Positions 1 to 5,128 of a stretch of 5,422 nucleotides of DNA are shown piece by piece. The stretch lies in the NCBI GenBank assembly GCA_039815945.1, contig JBCBYI010000243.1, positions 1 to 5,422 on the forward strand, in the 5' to 3' direction. The first letter of the stretch is position 1; the number at the start of each line of letters is the position of its first letter. The translations under genes and the position numbers were made by a program. The notes under the pieces are model-generated. The model made no database searches. It was not told where the DNA came from and saw only the letters and a list, made by a program, of their open reading frames with translations. The stretch is from UBA11606 sp039815945. Its GTDB lineage: Bacteria > Actinomycetota > Acidimicrobiia > Acidimicrobiales > Aldehydirespiratoraceae.

Positions 1-55
1 GGCGAAACCACGTTCGTTCGTGCTCGGACGACCGCCCCCAGCACCGTGCTCCGGG

Positions 56-277
56 TCAGCGGCGACGCACTCCGACCGACGTCTCCCGCCTGGTCTCGGG
101 GTGGATGTCGAAAACCTCGAGCGCGCCCTCGAGAACGACGAGCAGATCGGGCTCGCGGTCGCCTTGTTCAACCAGAACGGTGCCGGCTGGAGCCTCGACG
201 ATCACACCGAAGGGCTTGAGGCGTTCGAGCTGATCATCGCTGAGGGTGATGAGCGTCTCGCTCGTCGGCTCCGACAT
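56..277 (-). pseudogene. Truncated cyclic-nucleotide-binding (CNB) domain protein, N-terminal half only
   Basis: The 73-residue reading begins LSDDQLERLKPFG at residues 12-24. It continues with the first strands of a CNB beta-roll: AGTVLVEQGD (31-40) and LLVVLEGALEVFD (45-57). This is the usual opening of CNB proteins and of the CNB-thioredoxin-reductase-like fusions. A CNB domain needs about 120 residues and should continue into the GE...RSA phosphate-binding cassette. Instead the frame runs through an arginine-rich tail (VGVRRR) into TGA at 56-58, so the cassette is missing. Ligand binding is therefore not expected from this product. The ATG at 277 is preferred to the GTG one codon earlier because it sits six bases after a TAGGCT element. 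The break could be a real frameshift, a deletion or inversion joint, or an assembly error. The family call is fairly secure; the state of the gene is less so, since the left part lies outside the window. Confidence 0.55.
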
Positions 278-283
278 CACCGC

Positions 284-289
284 AGCCTA
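284..289 (-). promoter_or_regulatory. Candidate -10 element for leaderless start of the CNB fragment
   Basis: TAGGCT fits TANNNT and is followed by exactly six bases (GCGGTG) and then ATG at 277. No purine-rich ribosome-binding site precedes the ATG. The spacing predicts transcription starting at or within a base of the ATG, a common arrangement in high-GC actinobacteria. No convincing -35 hexamer is visible. The same arrangement recurs at three other starts in this window. Confidence 0.35.
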
Positions 290-302
290 GGTGCAAGGAG
301 CG

Positions 303-407
303 CTACCCGGGGGCGGGTGTTCGGCGATCGCAGATGCTGTCGAGGAACTGCTTCACGACGGCCGAAGTCCGCCACTCTTCGCGCTTTTGTTGACACCTCT
401 CGCACGA
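303..407 (-). other. Unassigned 34-codon open stretch, possible C-terminal gene remnant
   Basis: Between an in-frame TGA (408-410) and a TAG (303-305) the minus strand reads SCERCQQKREEWRTS and then AVVKQFLDSICDRRTPAPG. About three quarters of codons end in G or C. The composition (a CxxC pair, a charged segment, then an amphipathic segment ending with Cys) looks more protein-like than the competing frames. There is no plausible start codon near its beginning, so if real it is only the end of a broken gene lying just upstream of the CNB fragment on the same strand. No family is recognised; chance remains the likelier explanation. Confidence 0.2.
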
Positions 408-411
408 TCAG

Positions 412-442
412 GAATGGCCGCAACGTCCTGACCAGGCCATTC
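412..442. repeat. 8-bp perfect inverted repeat, 15-nt loop
   Basis: GAATGGCC at 412-419 is matched exactly by GGCCATTC at 435-442 across a 15-base spacer. It lies about 140 bp before the cupin start and outside any supported gene. There is no T-run on either side, so it does not look like a standard intrinsic terminator. It could be an operator, a hairpin, or a remnant of the decayed DNA around it. Confidence 0.35.
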
Positions 443-569
443 AGGGTTGGCTGCGGGACTATCGGGCGCTGCTGTGCACGACTCCGCCGGATGCCGGGCG
501 GGTTTGTCAGCTGGGAGGCTGCCCCGGGATCATCGGGAGCGACGAGACCCGGCTGCACGAACGACCACC

Positions 570-584
570 TGTCATACTGCAGCG
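570..584 (+). promoter_or_regulatory. Candidate extended -10 and leaderless start for the cupin gene
   Basis: TGT at 570-572 followed by CATACT at 573-578 gives an extended -10 (TGn plus a hexamer matching TATAAT at four of six positions). Six bases, GCAGCG, then separate it from the ATG at 585. No GGAG-type ribosome-binding site precedes the ATG, so the transcript probably begins at the start codon. No good -35 is visible, which an extended -10 can tolerate. Confidence 0.4.
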
Positions 585-1118
585 ATGGGTATCAGACGAG
601 TCGTCACCGGGCATGACGAGTACGGCAAGGCCGTCTTCACCTCCGACGACACGGTCGAGCCGATTCTCGGCCGCGTGTCCCTCATCTGGGCCGAGGACAC
701 CCCCGCACGTTTCCCCGACGATGGCTCGGTCCGGGACGAACTCACTTCGTTCTTCCCGCCGGTCGAGGGCTGCCGATTCGGTTTCGTGACCTACCCGCCC
801 GATGCAGCGGCTACAAACGACGACATCGACCCCGACGTGGTTGGGAAGATGATGGACGAGCACCTGCCTGGTCTTGCAGCGCACATGGAACCGGATCTGC
901 CCGGGATGCACACGAGCGCAACTCAGGACTTCGCCATGGTCGTGTCGGGTCGGATCGTCCTCGAGCTCGACGGCGGCGTCACGAACGAGCTCGGCCCAGG
1001 CGATGTCATCGTCCAGAACGGCACGCGTCACCGCTGGCTCAACCCGTTCGACGAACCCTGCATCACCGTCGCAATGATGAGGGGCGCCGCACACGACGGC
1101 GTCCCGCCGCATCGTTAG
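585..1118 (+). CDS. Cupin-domain protein, function unknown
   Basis: The 177-residue product has a leading region of about 95 residues and a single cupin barrel in its second half. The first cupin motif is degenerate: GMHTSATQDFAMVVSG (107-122), with His109 retained but the usual HxH pair and Glu altered to Ser111 and Asp115. The second motif, GDVIVQNGTRHRWLNP (139-154), keeps Gly139, His149 and Asn153. His109 and His149 are the likely metal ligands. This pattern, with GDVxVQxGTRHxW, belongs to a group of small cupins found beside oxidoreductases and often annotated only as cupin-domain proteins; the substrate is unknown. No signal peptide or membrane segment is seen, so it is cytoplasmic. The ATG at 585 is chosen over the upstream GTG/ATG-initiated reading because MGIRRVVTGHDEYGKAVF is a natural beginning and the promoter element fits it. 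Remnants of a Rieske oxygenase and a GMC dehydrogenase lie downstream, so it may once have belonged to a catabolic cluster (inference). Confidence 0.85.
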   Translation: MGIRRVVTGHDEYGKAVFTSDDTVEPILGRVSLIWAEDTPARFPDDGSVRDELTSFFPPVEGCRFGFVTYPPDAAATNDDIDPDVVGKMMDEHLPGLAAHMEPDLPGMHTSATQDFAMVVSGRIVLELDGGVTNELGPGDVIVQNGTRHRWLNPFDEPCITVAMMRGAAHDGVPPHR

Positions 1119-1120
1119 AG

Positions 1121-1321
1121 ACCACGCTCACACCGGAGGAGCCGGCCACCGAGAAGGCGCAGCGCTACTACGAGAAGAACCTCGACACCATCGGTGAGGG
1201 CATCCAGCGCGGTCTCGCCACTGGCGCCAACCAGCACTTCACCTTCGGTCGCTACGAATGCGGCCTCCACTACGGGCAGCGCTCGATCGATGCCGCGCTG
1301 GCCGGCGAACTGAGGCTCTGA
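1121..1321 (+). pseudogene. C-terminal remnant, probable Rieske ring-hydroxylating oxygenase alpha subunit
   Basis: Directly after the cupin stop, a frame ending at TGA 1319-1321 reads 66 residues. They include TPEEPATEKAQRYYEKN, IGEGIQRGLATGANQHF and TFGRYECGLHYGQRSIDAAL. The pattern of an (I/V)QRGL helix followed by FGRxExxLxxxxRxID matches the end of the catalytic domain of aromatic-ring-hydroxylating dioxygenase large subunits. Those proteins exceed 350 residues; here the Rieske centre and the 2-His-1-Asp iron site are absent, and there is no ATG or ribosome-binding site at the left end. Codon use is coding-like, so the fragment is recent enough to be readable. Another SRPBCC-type oxygenase tail is the main alternative. 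It is probably non-functional. Confidence 0.5.
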
Positions 1322-1440
1322 CGCCGAACCGTCCTTCGACGGTTCCGTCGGTTCGGTCCACTACGAACGCTGGCTCCCGGCCGACCCGCCGACCTCGAGC
1401 GGCTCGTGGCGATCGCAATCGACGCGGCACGGCCGGGCCT
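1322..1440 (+). other. Unassigned degenerate coding-like stretch with a frame jump
   Basis: Between the two recognisable remnants, one frame reads AEPSFDGSVGSVHYERWLPADPP (split here as AEPSFDGSVGSV, then HYERWLPADPP) from 1323. The neighbouring frame takes over with ADLERLVAIAIDAARPGL at about 1388-1440. Each half looks protein-like where the other frame is not, which suggests one coding sequence broken by a small insertion or deletion near 1380-1390. The family was not recognised. It could belong to the upstream part of the GMC remnant or to a third lost gene. Confidence 0.25.
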
Positions 1441-1713
1441 GCGCAGGTCGTCTGCGCCGGCGCGTCGAACGGTGTCGACGTCGATTCCCACCTGTTCCCG
1501 GTGCTTCCGCCCACAACCGACGACAACATGAGCACGTTCCTGATGGGGTGTTCCTGCTGCGCTCGAGCGGGCGGGCGAGGGTTCGGCTCGGCGACGCTCT
1601 GGGTTGCCGACGCCTCCGTCATGGCGACGATCCCGTCGGGGAACACCAATCTCGGCACCGTCATGGTCGCCGAGCGCATCGCCCGCACGATGCTCGAGAC
1701 CGACGCCGGCTAG
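1441..1713 (+). pseudogene. GMC-family FAD-dependent oxidoreductase remnant (frameshift and internal deletion)
   Basis: GMC enzymes oxidise alcohols such as choline or sterols with FAD. Three blocks are visible in order. GVDVDSHLFPVLPP (1471-1512) matches the DLHxFPVxPP segment. VFLLRSSGRARVRLGDA (1548-1598) matches the LxxxxSxGRVRLxSADP segment. LWVADASVMATIPSGNTN and LGTVMVAERIA (1597-1683) match the C-terminal FAD-binding and active-site segment. The first and third blocks share a frame; the second is in another, and the shift falls at the G-run in ATGGGGTG (1543-1550), consistent with loss of one G. In intact members roughly a hundred or more residues, including the catalytic-His HPxGTCxMG region, separate blocks two and three; here they abut at about 1597. 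The amino-terminal FAD-binding Rossmann part is absent too. The product cannot be a working enzyme. The C-terminal block is a confident family match. Confidence 0.75.
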
Positions 1714-1725
1714 GGGCCTGCGCCG

Positions 1726-1740
1726 TGCGAAACTGCGGCC
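1726..1740 (+). promoter_or_regulatory. Candidate extended -10 and leaderless start for the MhuD-like gene
   Basis: TGC at 1726-1728 precedes GAAACT (1729-1734), and GCGGCC then leads straight into the ATG at 1741. The layout and the ACTGC core match the cupin start base for base in spacing. The hexamer is a weak -10 (it lacks the initial T). No ribosome-binding site sits between it and the ATG; AGGGG at 1712-1716 is too far upstream to serve. Confidence 0.3.
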
Positions 1741-2070
1741 ATGAGCGACGTCAAGATCAATGCCGTCACCGTCCCCGAGGGAATGGGCGACGACTTCATG
1801 GAGCGGTTCGCCAAACGGGCCGGTTCGGTCGAGAGCCAGCCTGGCTTCGAGGAGTTCCTCCTGCTCAAGCCGACCGACGGCACGGGCGTCTTCTACGTCT
1901 TCACCCGCTGGGAGTCCGACGAGGCATTCGAGGCGTGGATGAGCGGGAGCGATTTCCGCCGCGCCCACGGTTCCGAAGGCGGCGGCGAGGCCCGCCCCGC
2001 CGGTCCGCCCGGCGTGTCGGCCGAGTTGCTCGCCTTCGACGTGGTCGAACGGGTCACGCCACCGAGCTGA
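1741..2070 (+). CDS. mhuD: MhuD-type heme-degrading monooxygenase (ABM fold)
   Basis: The 109-residue product matches the small dimeric ferredoxin-like fold of antibiotic-biosynthesis-monooxygenase/IsdG proteins and most closely resembles mycobacterial MhuD, which degrades heme to mycobilin and frees iron. Shared features in order are VKINAVTVP (4-12), ERFAKRAGSVESQPGF (21-36), a LLLKPTDG turn (40-47), FYVFTRWESDEAFEAW (51-66) and a late His76. Asn7 and Trp66 fall at the MhuD active-site numbers, and His76 lies one position from the heme-ligating His75 of MhuD. Length is essentially that of MhuD (105 residues). There is no signal peptide, so it acts in the cytoplasm, probably on scavenged heme. 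No heme transporter or iron regulator is nearby, so it is a single-gene unit. Its last 17 bases overlap the convergent YceI gene. The exact product (mycobilin, staphylobilin-like, or a role other than heme) cannot be read from sequence, and the symbol is by homology. Confidence 0.8.
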   Translation: MSDVKINAVTVPEGMGDDFMERFAKRAGSVESQPGFEEFLLLKPTDGTGVFYVFTRWESDEAFEAWMSGSDFRRAHGSEGGGEARPAGPPGVSAELLAFDVVERVTPPS

Positions 2071-2620
2071 CGCTGCGCTCCTCGCTCGGCTTCGCCGCAT
2101 TAGCGAGCCGAGCGGTCACCGAGATCGAGATCGGGATCCGCCGGGCGATCAGTACCGACGGATACGAGCCCAGCCCCACCGCCTGACGGTCGAGGACGAG
2201 ATCGGCTCGCACGGCGGCGGTGTCGCCCTGGACCCGAGCATCGGACACCTCGATCATGATCGGATGATCGACACCCCTGACCGCGACGGTGCCGATCGCA
2301 ACGGAACGGTCGGCGTCGATACGGACGTCTCGGCTGCGGAAGGTGAGGTGGGGGTGACGCTCGGCGTCGAGGCACGCCGGGCCGGTCGCCCAGGCGTCGC
2401 GCTGGACGTTGCCGCTCTCATAGGACGCGGCGTCGAGCACCGCCACGATCTCGGCGACCTGACCGTCGTCGTCGACCCGGATCGATCCCTCGACCAATTC
2501 GAGCGACGCCGGTGCGTCGACGATCAGGAGCTTGCGCACGGCCGCACGCACCGTCGTGTGAGCGGGGTCCATGGTCCAGGTTCCCGTCGGGAGCTGATCG
2601 AGGCGGTCGAGGGGGGTCAT
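2054..2620 (-). CDS. YceI-family lipocalin-like protein, cytoplasmic form
   Basis: The 188-residue product shows the YceI pattern throughout. It has GTWTMDPAHTTVR (13-25), a variable early strand with VRK (28-30), and VLDAASYESGNVQRD (61-75, the family's DaaSidTgn..RD). ACLDAERHPHLTFRSRDV (82-99), GTVAVRGVDHPIMIEV (110-125) and the final RRIPISISVTARL (160-172) follow. YceI proteins form an extended lipocalin barrel that binds amphiphilic molecules such as isoprenoid quinones. Here there is no signal peptide, so it is predicted to stay in the cytoplasm, like many actinobacterial members. Residues 173-188 are a low-complexity tail and contain the overlap with the mhuD-like gene on the other strand. 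The ATG at 2620 is the only sensible start: it lies just before the first conserved motif. The ribosome-binding site is weak. It is transcribed divergently from the ATP-grasp gene. Ligand and role are unknown. Confidence 0.9.
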   Translation of the reverse strand: MTPLDRLDQLPTGTWTMDPAHTTVRAAVRKLLIVDAPASLELVEGSIRVDDDGQVAEIVAVLDAASYESGNVQRDAWATGPACLDAERHPHLTFRSRDVRIDADRSVAIGTVAVRGVDHPIMIEVSDARVQGDTAAVRADLVLDRQAVGLGSYPSVLIARRIPISISVTARLANAAKPSEERSVSSVA

Positions 2621-2650
2621 GGGCGGTCCAGTTCAGTTGGGTTCGGCGCG

Positions 2651-2656
2651 AGTATT
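2651..2656 (-). promoter_or_regulatory. Weak candidate -10 for the YceI gene
   Basis: The minus strand reads GGTCAATACTCGCG here. AATACT matches TATAAT at four of six positions and differs by one base from the cupin -10 (CATACT). It would start a transcript with a leader of roughly 20 bases before the ATG at 2620. No -35 is convincing, and the call rests on one hexamer. Confidence 0.22.
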
Positions 2657-2741
2657 GACCGGCGAGACTCCGACCAAACCCGACCGAGCCCGGCAGGGTG
2701 TGGCCGCATCCGCACGCCGTCGAGGCGCCGTAGACGACAAC

Positions 2742-3830
2742 ATGGCGACCCTTCCCGAGCCCACCCGCATCCTCCACCTCACCGGCTCACCCGTGAGCAC
2801 GGGGTGGGCCGACCTGTCCCGGCTCTACGCCGGCAACGCCCTCGATGCGCTGACCGCCACCGAGCCGACCCGGCGCGGATGGTGGGAGCATCTGATCCTC
2901 GACGTTGCGCCCGACGGCACCTGGGCCTTCCCCGAGTCGCTGAGCGCCGAGCACCTCGCCCGAGCTGAGCGGCTCGGACGCGCCGACGCACTCGCCCGGC
3001 TCGCCTCGCTCGACATCGACGTCGGCGTCCCCCAGATGTTCTGCCCGCCCGGGCTGACCGACCACCGCTCCCTCCTCGCCCTCCTCGGCATCCCGTCGGT
3101 CGGCAACTCCGCAGCGGTCATGGGACTCACCGCCGACAAGGCCAAGACCCGCGCCGTCGTTGCTGCGGCCGGCGTGGCGGTACCGTCCGCCACCCTCGTG
3201 CGGCGCGGCGGATCCGCCCCGGCTCTCACCGCGCCCGTAGTCGTGAAGCCGGTCGACGCCGACAACTCGACCGGCGTGCGCCTCGTCGACGACACCGCAG
3301 CGCTGGCCGAAGCCCTCGACGCCGCGCTCGACGTCTCGACGGCGGCGCTGGTCGAGGCGTTCGTTCCGCTCGGGCGCGAAGTCCGCTGCGGCACGATTCG
3401 CCGCGACGGCGAGATCCTCGCCCTCCCGATGGAGGAGTACGCGGTCGACCCGGTCACCAAACCGATCCGCGGTGAGGACGACAAGCTCGCCCGCAGCGAC
3501 GACGGGGACCTCACGCTGGTGGCCAAGCAGGCGGCCTACGCCTGGATCGTCGACGACGACGATCCGGCCGCCCCGGCGGTGTACGAGCTCGCGCGTACGG
3601 TTCACGAGGCGATCGGTGCCCGCCACCACGGTCTCGTCGACGTGCGGATCGACCCCGCGGGCACACCGTGGTTCCTCGAGTCGGGACCGTACTGCTCGTT
3701 CGCCCCGAGCTCGGTGGTCGTCGCCATGGCGGCGGCGGCCGGGGTCGGCTTGGTCGATCTCTTCACCGATGCCGTCGAGTTGGCGATGAGCGGCGCGACC
3801 GAGGTCGTGCCGATGGCGTCGACCGTCTGA
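2742..3830 (+). CDS. ATP-grasp ligase, D-Ala-D-Ala ligase-like (MysD-like)
   Basis: The 362-residue protein has the ATP-grasp layout. An N-terminal substrate domain runs from RILHLTGSPVS (9-19) through DIDVGVPQMFCPPGLT (91-106) and the linker IPSVGN (117-122). TADKAKTRAVVAAAGVAVP (130-148) and the ATP-binding strand VVVKPVDADNSTGVRLV (166-182, Lys169) follow. LGREVRCG (210-217) and LPMEEY (228-233) come next, then the C-terminal metal site VDVRIDPAGTPWFLESG (299-315), with Asp300 and Glu313 as likely magnesium ligands. These enzymes join a carboxylate to an amine through an acyl phosphate. The PQMFC, LGREVRCG and LYCSFAP-like (PYCSFAPSS) signatures resemble the branch containing MysD, which adds serine or threonine to mycosporine-glycine, rather than peptidoglycan Ddl; Gly315 stands where Ddl has the metal-binding Asn. 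No mysA, mysB or mysC partner is in the window, so the substrate is open. The ATG at 2742 is chosen because homology starts there; the longer reading from 2619 would cross the divergent YceI start. The protein is cytoplasmic. Confidence 0.85.
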   Translation: MATLPEPTRILHLTGSPVSTGWADLSRLYAGNALDALTATEPTRRGWWEHLILDVAPDGTWAFPESLSAEHLARAERLGRADALARLASLDIDVGVPQMFCPPGLTDHRSLLALLGIPSVGNSAAVMGLTADKAKTRAVVAAAGVAVPSATLVRRGGSAPALTAPVVVKPVDADNSTGVRLVDDTAALAEALDAALDVSTAALVEAFVPLGREVRCGTIRRDGEILALPMEEYAVDPVTKPIRGEDDKLARSDDGDLTLVAKQAAYAWIVDDDDPAAPAVYELARTVHEAIGARHHGLVDVRIDPAGTPWFLESGPYCSFAPSSVVVAMAAAAGVGLVDLFTDAVELAMSGATEVVPMASTV

Positions 3831-3851
3831 GGCCGCCGACCGTTCCCTCAG
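3827..3851. terminator. Weak bidirectional hairpin between convergent genes
   Basis: CTGAGG (3827-3832) and CCTCAG (3846-3851) form a six-base stem with a 13-base loop. Each arm contains the stop codon of one of the two converging genes. There is no T-run on either side, so an intrinsic terminator is not well supported; the symmetry may simply reflect both genes ending C-TGA-GG. With only 17 bp between the stops, any termination signal must lie here or inside the coding ends. Confidence 0.22.
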
Positions 3852-5047
3852 TGGGCGGCGGGCTGCGGCGAGCGCCGCTTGGTCTGCACGATGGCATCGC
3901 CCACCGGCACGAGCAGCACGACCGTGATCACGCCCGTGATCCCGGTCGCCGACAGCCCGGTCAACAAGAATCCGGCCGCCGTGATCACGACGCCCGCTGC
4001 GAGGTAGCCGACCACCCGTCGCTTCTGGCTGAGCGTGGTCAGGGCGTCGTCGACACCGAACGTGATCAATGACTGGCCGACGAGGAAGATCGCAGCCGCG
4101 CCCGTCAACAGGAGTCGGTACTCCTCGGTGACCGCCTCGCCTGGATAGCTGATCGTCTCGGCGAACAGCTTCTTCGCGGCGACGCCGAACATCACCAACG
4201 CCACGGCCAAGAACAGATGGCCGTACAGCCAGGCCAGCGGTTTGACGTCGGAGGAGAGGTCGTAGAGCTCGCCGGCACTGTCGGAGAAGTGCAACCACCA
4301 CAGGGTGAACAGCCCGGTGAGGAGCACCGCGCCGAACACGATCTGGTCGAGCCCGAGTGAGGTGCCCTGGGCATCGTCGAGGACCTTCACGAACGCCTCG
4401 CCCAACACGATGATCGTGAAGATTCCGAACCGTTCGACGAGGTGATGGTCGTCGGGCAGCCAGGCTCGGGTCTCACGAAGCGACGCAGGGCTCGCAAAGA
4501 ACACGATCTCGAACGCGATCGCGACGAGCCAGGCGATCCAGCGCACGTCCTCGGGCAGGGCGATCGATCCGAGCCAGATCGCAATGCCGCCGACGATGCC
4601 GGTGAGATAGACGACGGCGAGCTTCCGGCTCTCGGGATGCGCACGATAGGAACGGACCCACATCACCACGAGGAGGGACCGCACGAGAACGAACGCGAGG
4701 GCGAACTGGGTCGACAGCCCGCCGAACGCGTCGCTCACGCTCAGACCCATCGCGGCGACACCGAAGATCTGCACGAGCACCAGCAGCCGGTGGGTCACGT
4801 CGTCGACGTAGTAGCGGTTCTGGTACGCCGTCTCGCCGCTCCATGCCCACCAGATGACGAACATCAGCACCAGGAAGCGACCGAAGCCGGTCCAGTCGAG
4901 ATTGCTGCTGAGGAAGTTGCCGATCTGGATCAGGGTGGCGACGTACACCAGGTCGTAGAAGAGCTCGAGCCAGCCGATGGCACGGTCGGTGTGCTTGTGG
5001 AAGGCGACGTCGCGGTAGAAGCGAGGCGGTTCGAACAGATCGGACAT
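3848..5047 (-). CDS. LtrA-family (low temperature requirement A) multi-pass membrane protein
   Basis: The 399-residue product has the family's opening, WLELFYDLVYVATLIQIG (26-43). The second signature, HHLVERFGIFTIIVLGEAFV (201-220), lies in mid-protein. Hydrophobic helices are spread over the length: roughly 57-70, 87-102, 113-131, 144-163, 168-185, 206-221, 234-252, 272-292, 311-330, 346-363 and 369-386. About ten to eleven membrane spans are therefore expected. Charged residues inside the signatures (Glu28, Asp32, Glu205, Glu217) are typical. The name comes from a Listeria locus needed for growth in the cold; the biochemical role of the family is not established. The longer frame upstream of 5047 is rejected: MSDLFEPPRF begins at the family start and is preceded by GGAG eight bases away. 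The protein ends in a basic tail (KRRSPQ). It converges with the ATP-grasp gene and diverges from the DUF1269 gene. Length is normal for the family. Confidence 0.9.
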   Translation of the reverse strand: MSDLFEPPRFYRDVAFHKHTDRAIGWLELFYDLVYVATLIQIGNFLSSNLDWTGFGRFLVLMFVIWWAWSGETAYQNRYYVDDVTHRLLVLVQIFGVAAMGLSVSDAFGGLSTQFALAFVLVRSLLVVMWVRSYRAHPESRKLAVVYLTGIVGGIAIWLGSIALPEDVRWIAWLVAIAFEIVFFASPASLRETRAWLPDDHHLVERFGIFTIIVLGEAFVKVLDDAQGTSLGLDQIVFGAVLLTGLFTLWWLHFSDSAGELYDLSSDVKPLAWLYGHLFLAVALVMFGVAAKKLFAETISYPGEAVTEEYRLLLTGAAAIFLVGQSLITFGVDDALTTLSQKRRVVGYLAAGVVITAAGFLLTGLSATGITGVITVVLLVPVGDAIVQTKRRSPQPAAH

Positions 5048-5055
5048 GCTGAACG

Positions 5056-5059
5056 CTCC
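5056..5059 (-). promoter_or_regulatory. Ribosome-binding site fixing the LtrA start
   Basis: The minus strand reads GGAG, then eight bases, then ATG at 5047. It is the only clear Shine-Dalgarno sequence before an annotated start in the window. It favours the 399-residue start over the in-frame extension of 53 residues that begins at 5206. Confidence 0.55.
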
Positions 5060-5069
5060 GGGATGGCGG

Positions 5070-5086
5070 CGGCCCCAGCGGGGCCG
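5070..5086 (-). promoter_or_regulatory. GC-only hairpin in the LtrA mRNA leader
   Basis: CGGCCCC (5070-5076) pairs perfectly with GGGGCCG (5080-5086) across a three-base loop, a seven-pair stem made only of G and C. It lies ten bases upstream of the LtrA ribosome-binding site and inside the leader predicted from the -10 at 5107-5112. No T-run follows on either strand. A role in translation control or mRNA stability is possible but inferred. Confidence 0.4.
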
Positions 5087-5106
5087 TCTCGGGCAGGACT
5101 CGTCGA

Positions 5107-5112
5107 AACCTA
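5107..5112 (-). promoter_or_regulatory. Candidate -10 for LtrA
   Basis: The minus strand carries TAGGTT, a TANNNT hexamer of the same type as TAGGCT and TAGGGT at two other starts in the window. It predicts a transcript start near 5100 and a leader of about 50 bases that includes the hairpin and the ribosome-binding site. No clear -35 is seen. Confidence 0.3.
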
Positions 5113-5128
5113 GGGCACTGCCAGGCCG

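Larger units (their letters stand above)
278..584. other. 307-bp divergent intergenic region without an intact gene
   Basis: This stretch separates the minus-strand CNB fragment from the plus-strand cupin gene. It holds the two candidate start-proximal -10 elements at its ends, an 8-bp inverted repeat at 412-442 and a short minus-strand open stretch at 303-407. Longer open frames cross it on both strands, but their composition is that of random GC-rich frames and none resembles a known family. No tRNA-like or rRNA-like segment and no insertion-sequence ends were recognised. Confidence 0.5.

Noticed and set aside
394..584. Plus-strand open frame reading DQAIQGWLRDYRALLC and onward before the cupin
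   Set aside because: It has no ATG, GTG or TTG before the cupin start, runs on into a wrong frame of the cupin gene, and matches no family I know.
447..584. Extended amino terminus for the cupin from upstream GTG/ATG
   Set aside because: The added residues are random-looking and Arg/Ala-rich, and the promoter element fits the ATG at 585.
1270..2100. 276-codon minus-strand open frame across 1270-2100
   Set aside because: It is antisense to the GMC remnant and the MhuD-like gene, with Arg/Ala/Gly-rich composition and no family resemblance.
2251..2262. 12-base palindrome CGATCATGATCG
   Set aside because: It lies inside YceI codons (IMIEV region) and is a common by-product of GATC-rich codon pairs; nothing suggests an operator.
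2619..2741. 41-residue amino-terminal extension of the ATP-grasp ligase
   Set aside because: It would start inside the divergent YceI start codon, its sequence is not family-like, and homology begins at MATLPEPTRILHL.
2787..4301. 504-codon minus-strand open frame opposite the ATP-grasp gene
   Set aside because: It is an Arg/Gly/Asp-rich antisense shadow of a clearly coding plus strand and overlaps the LtrA gene in another frame.
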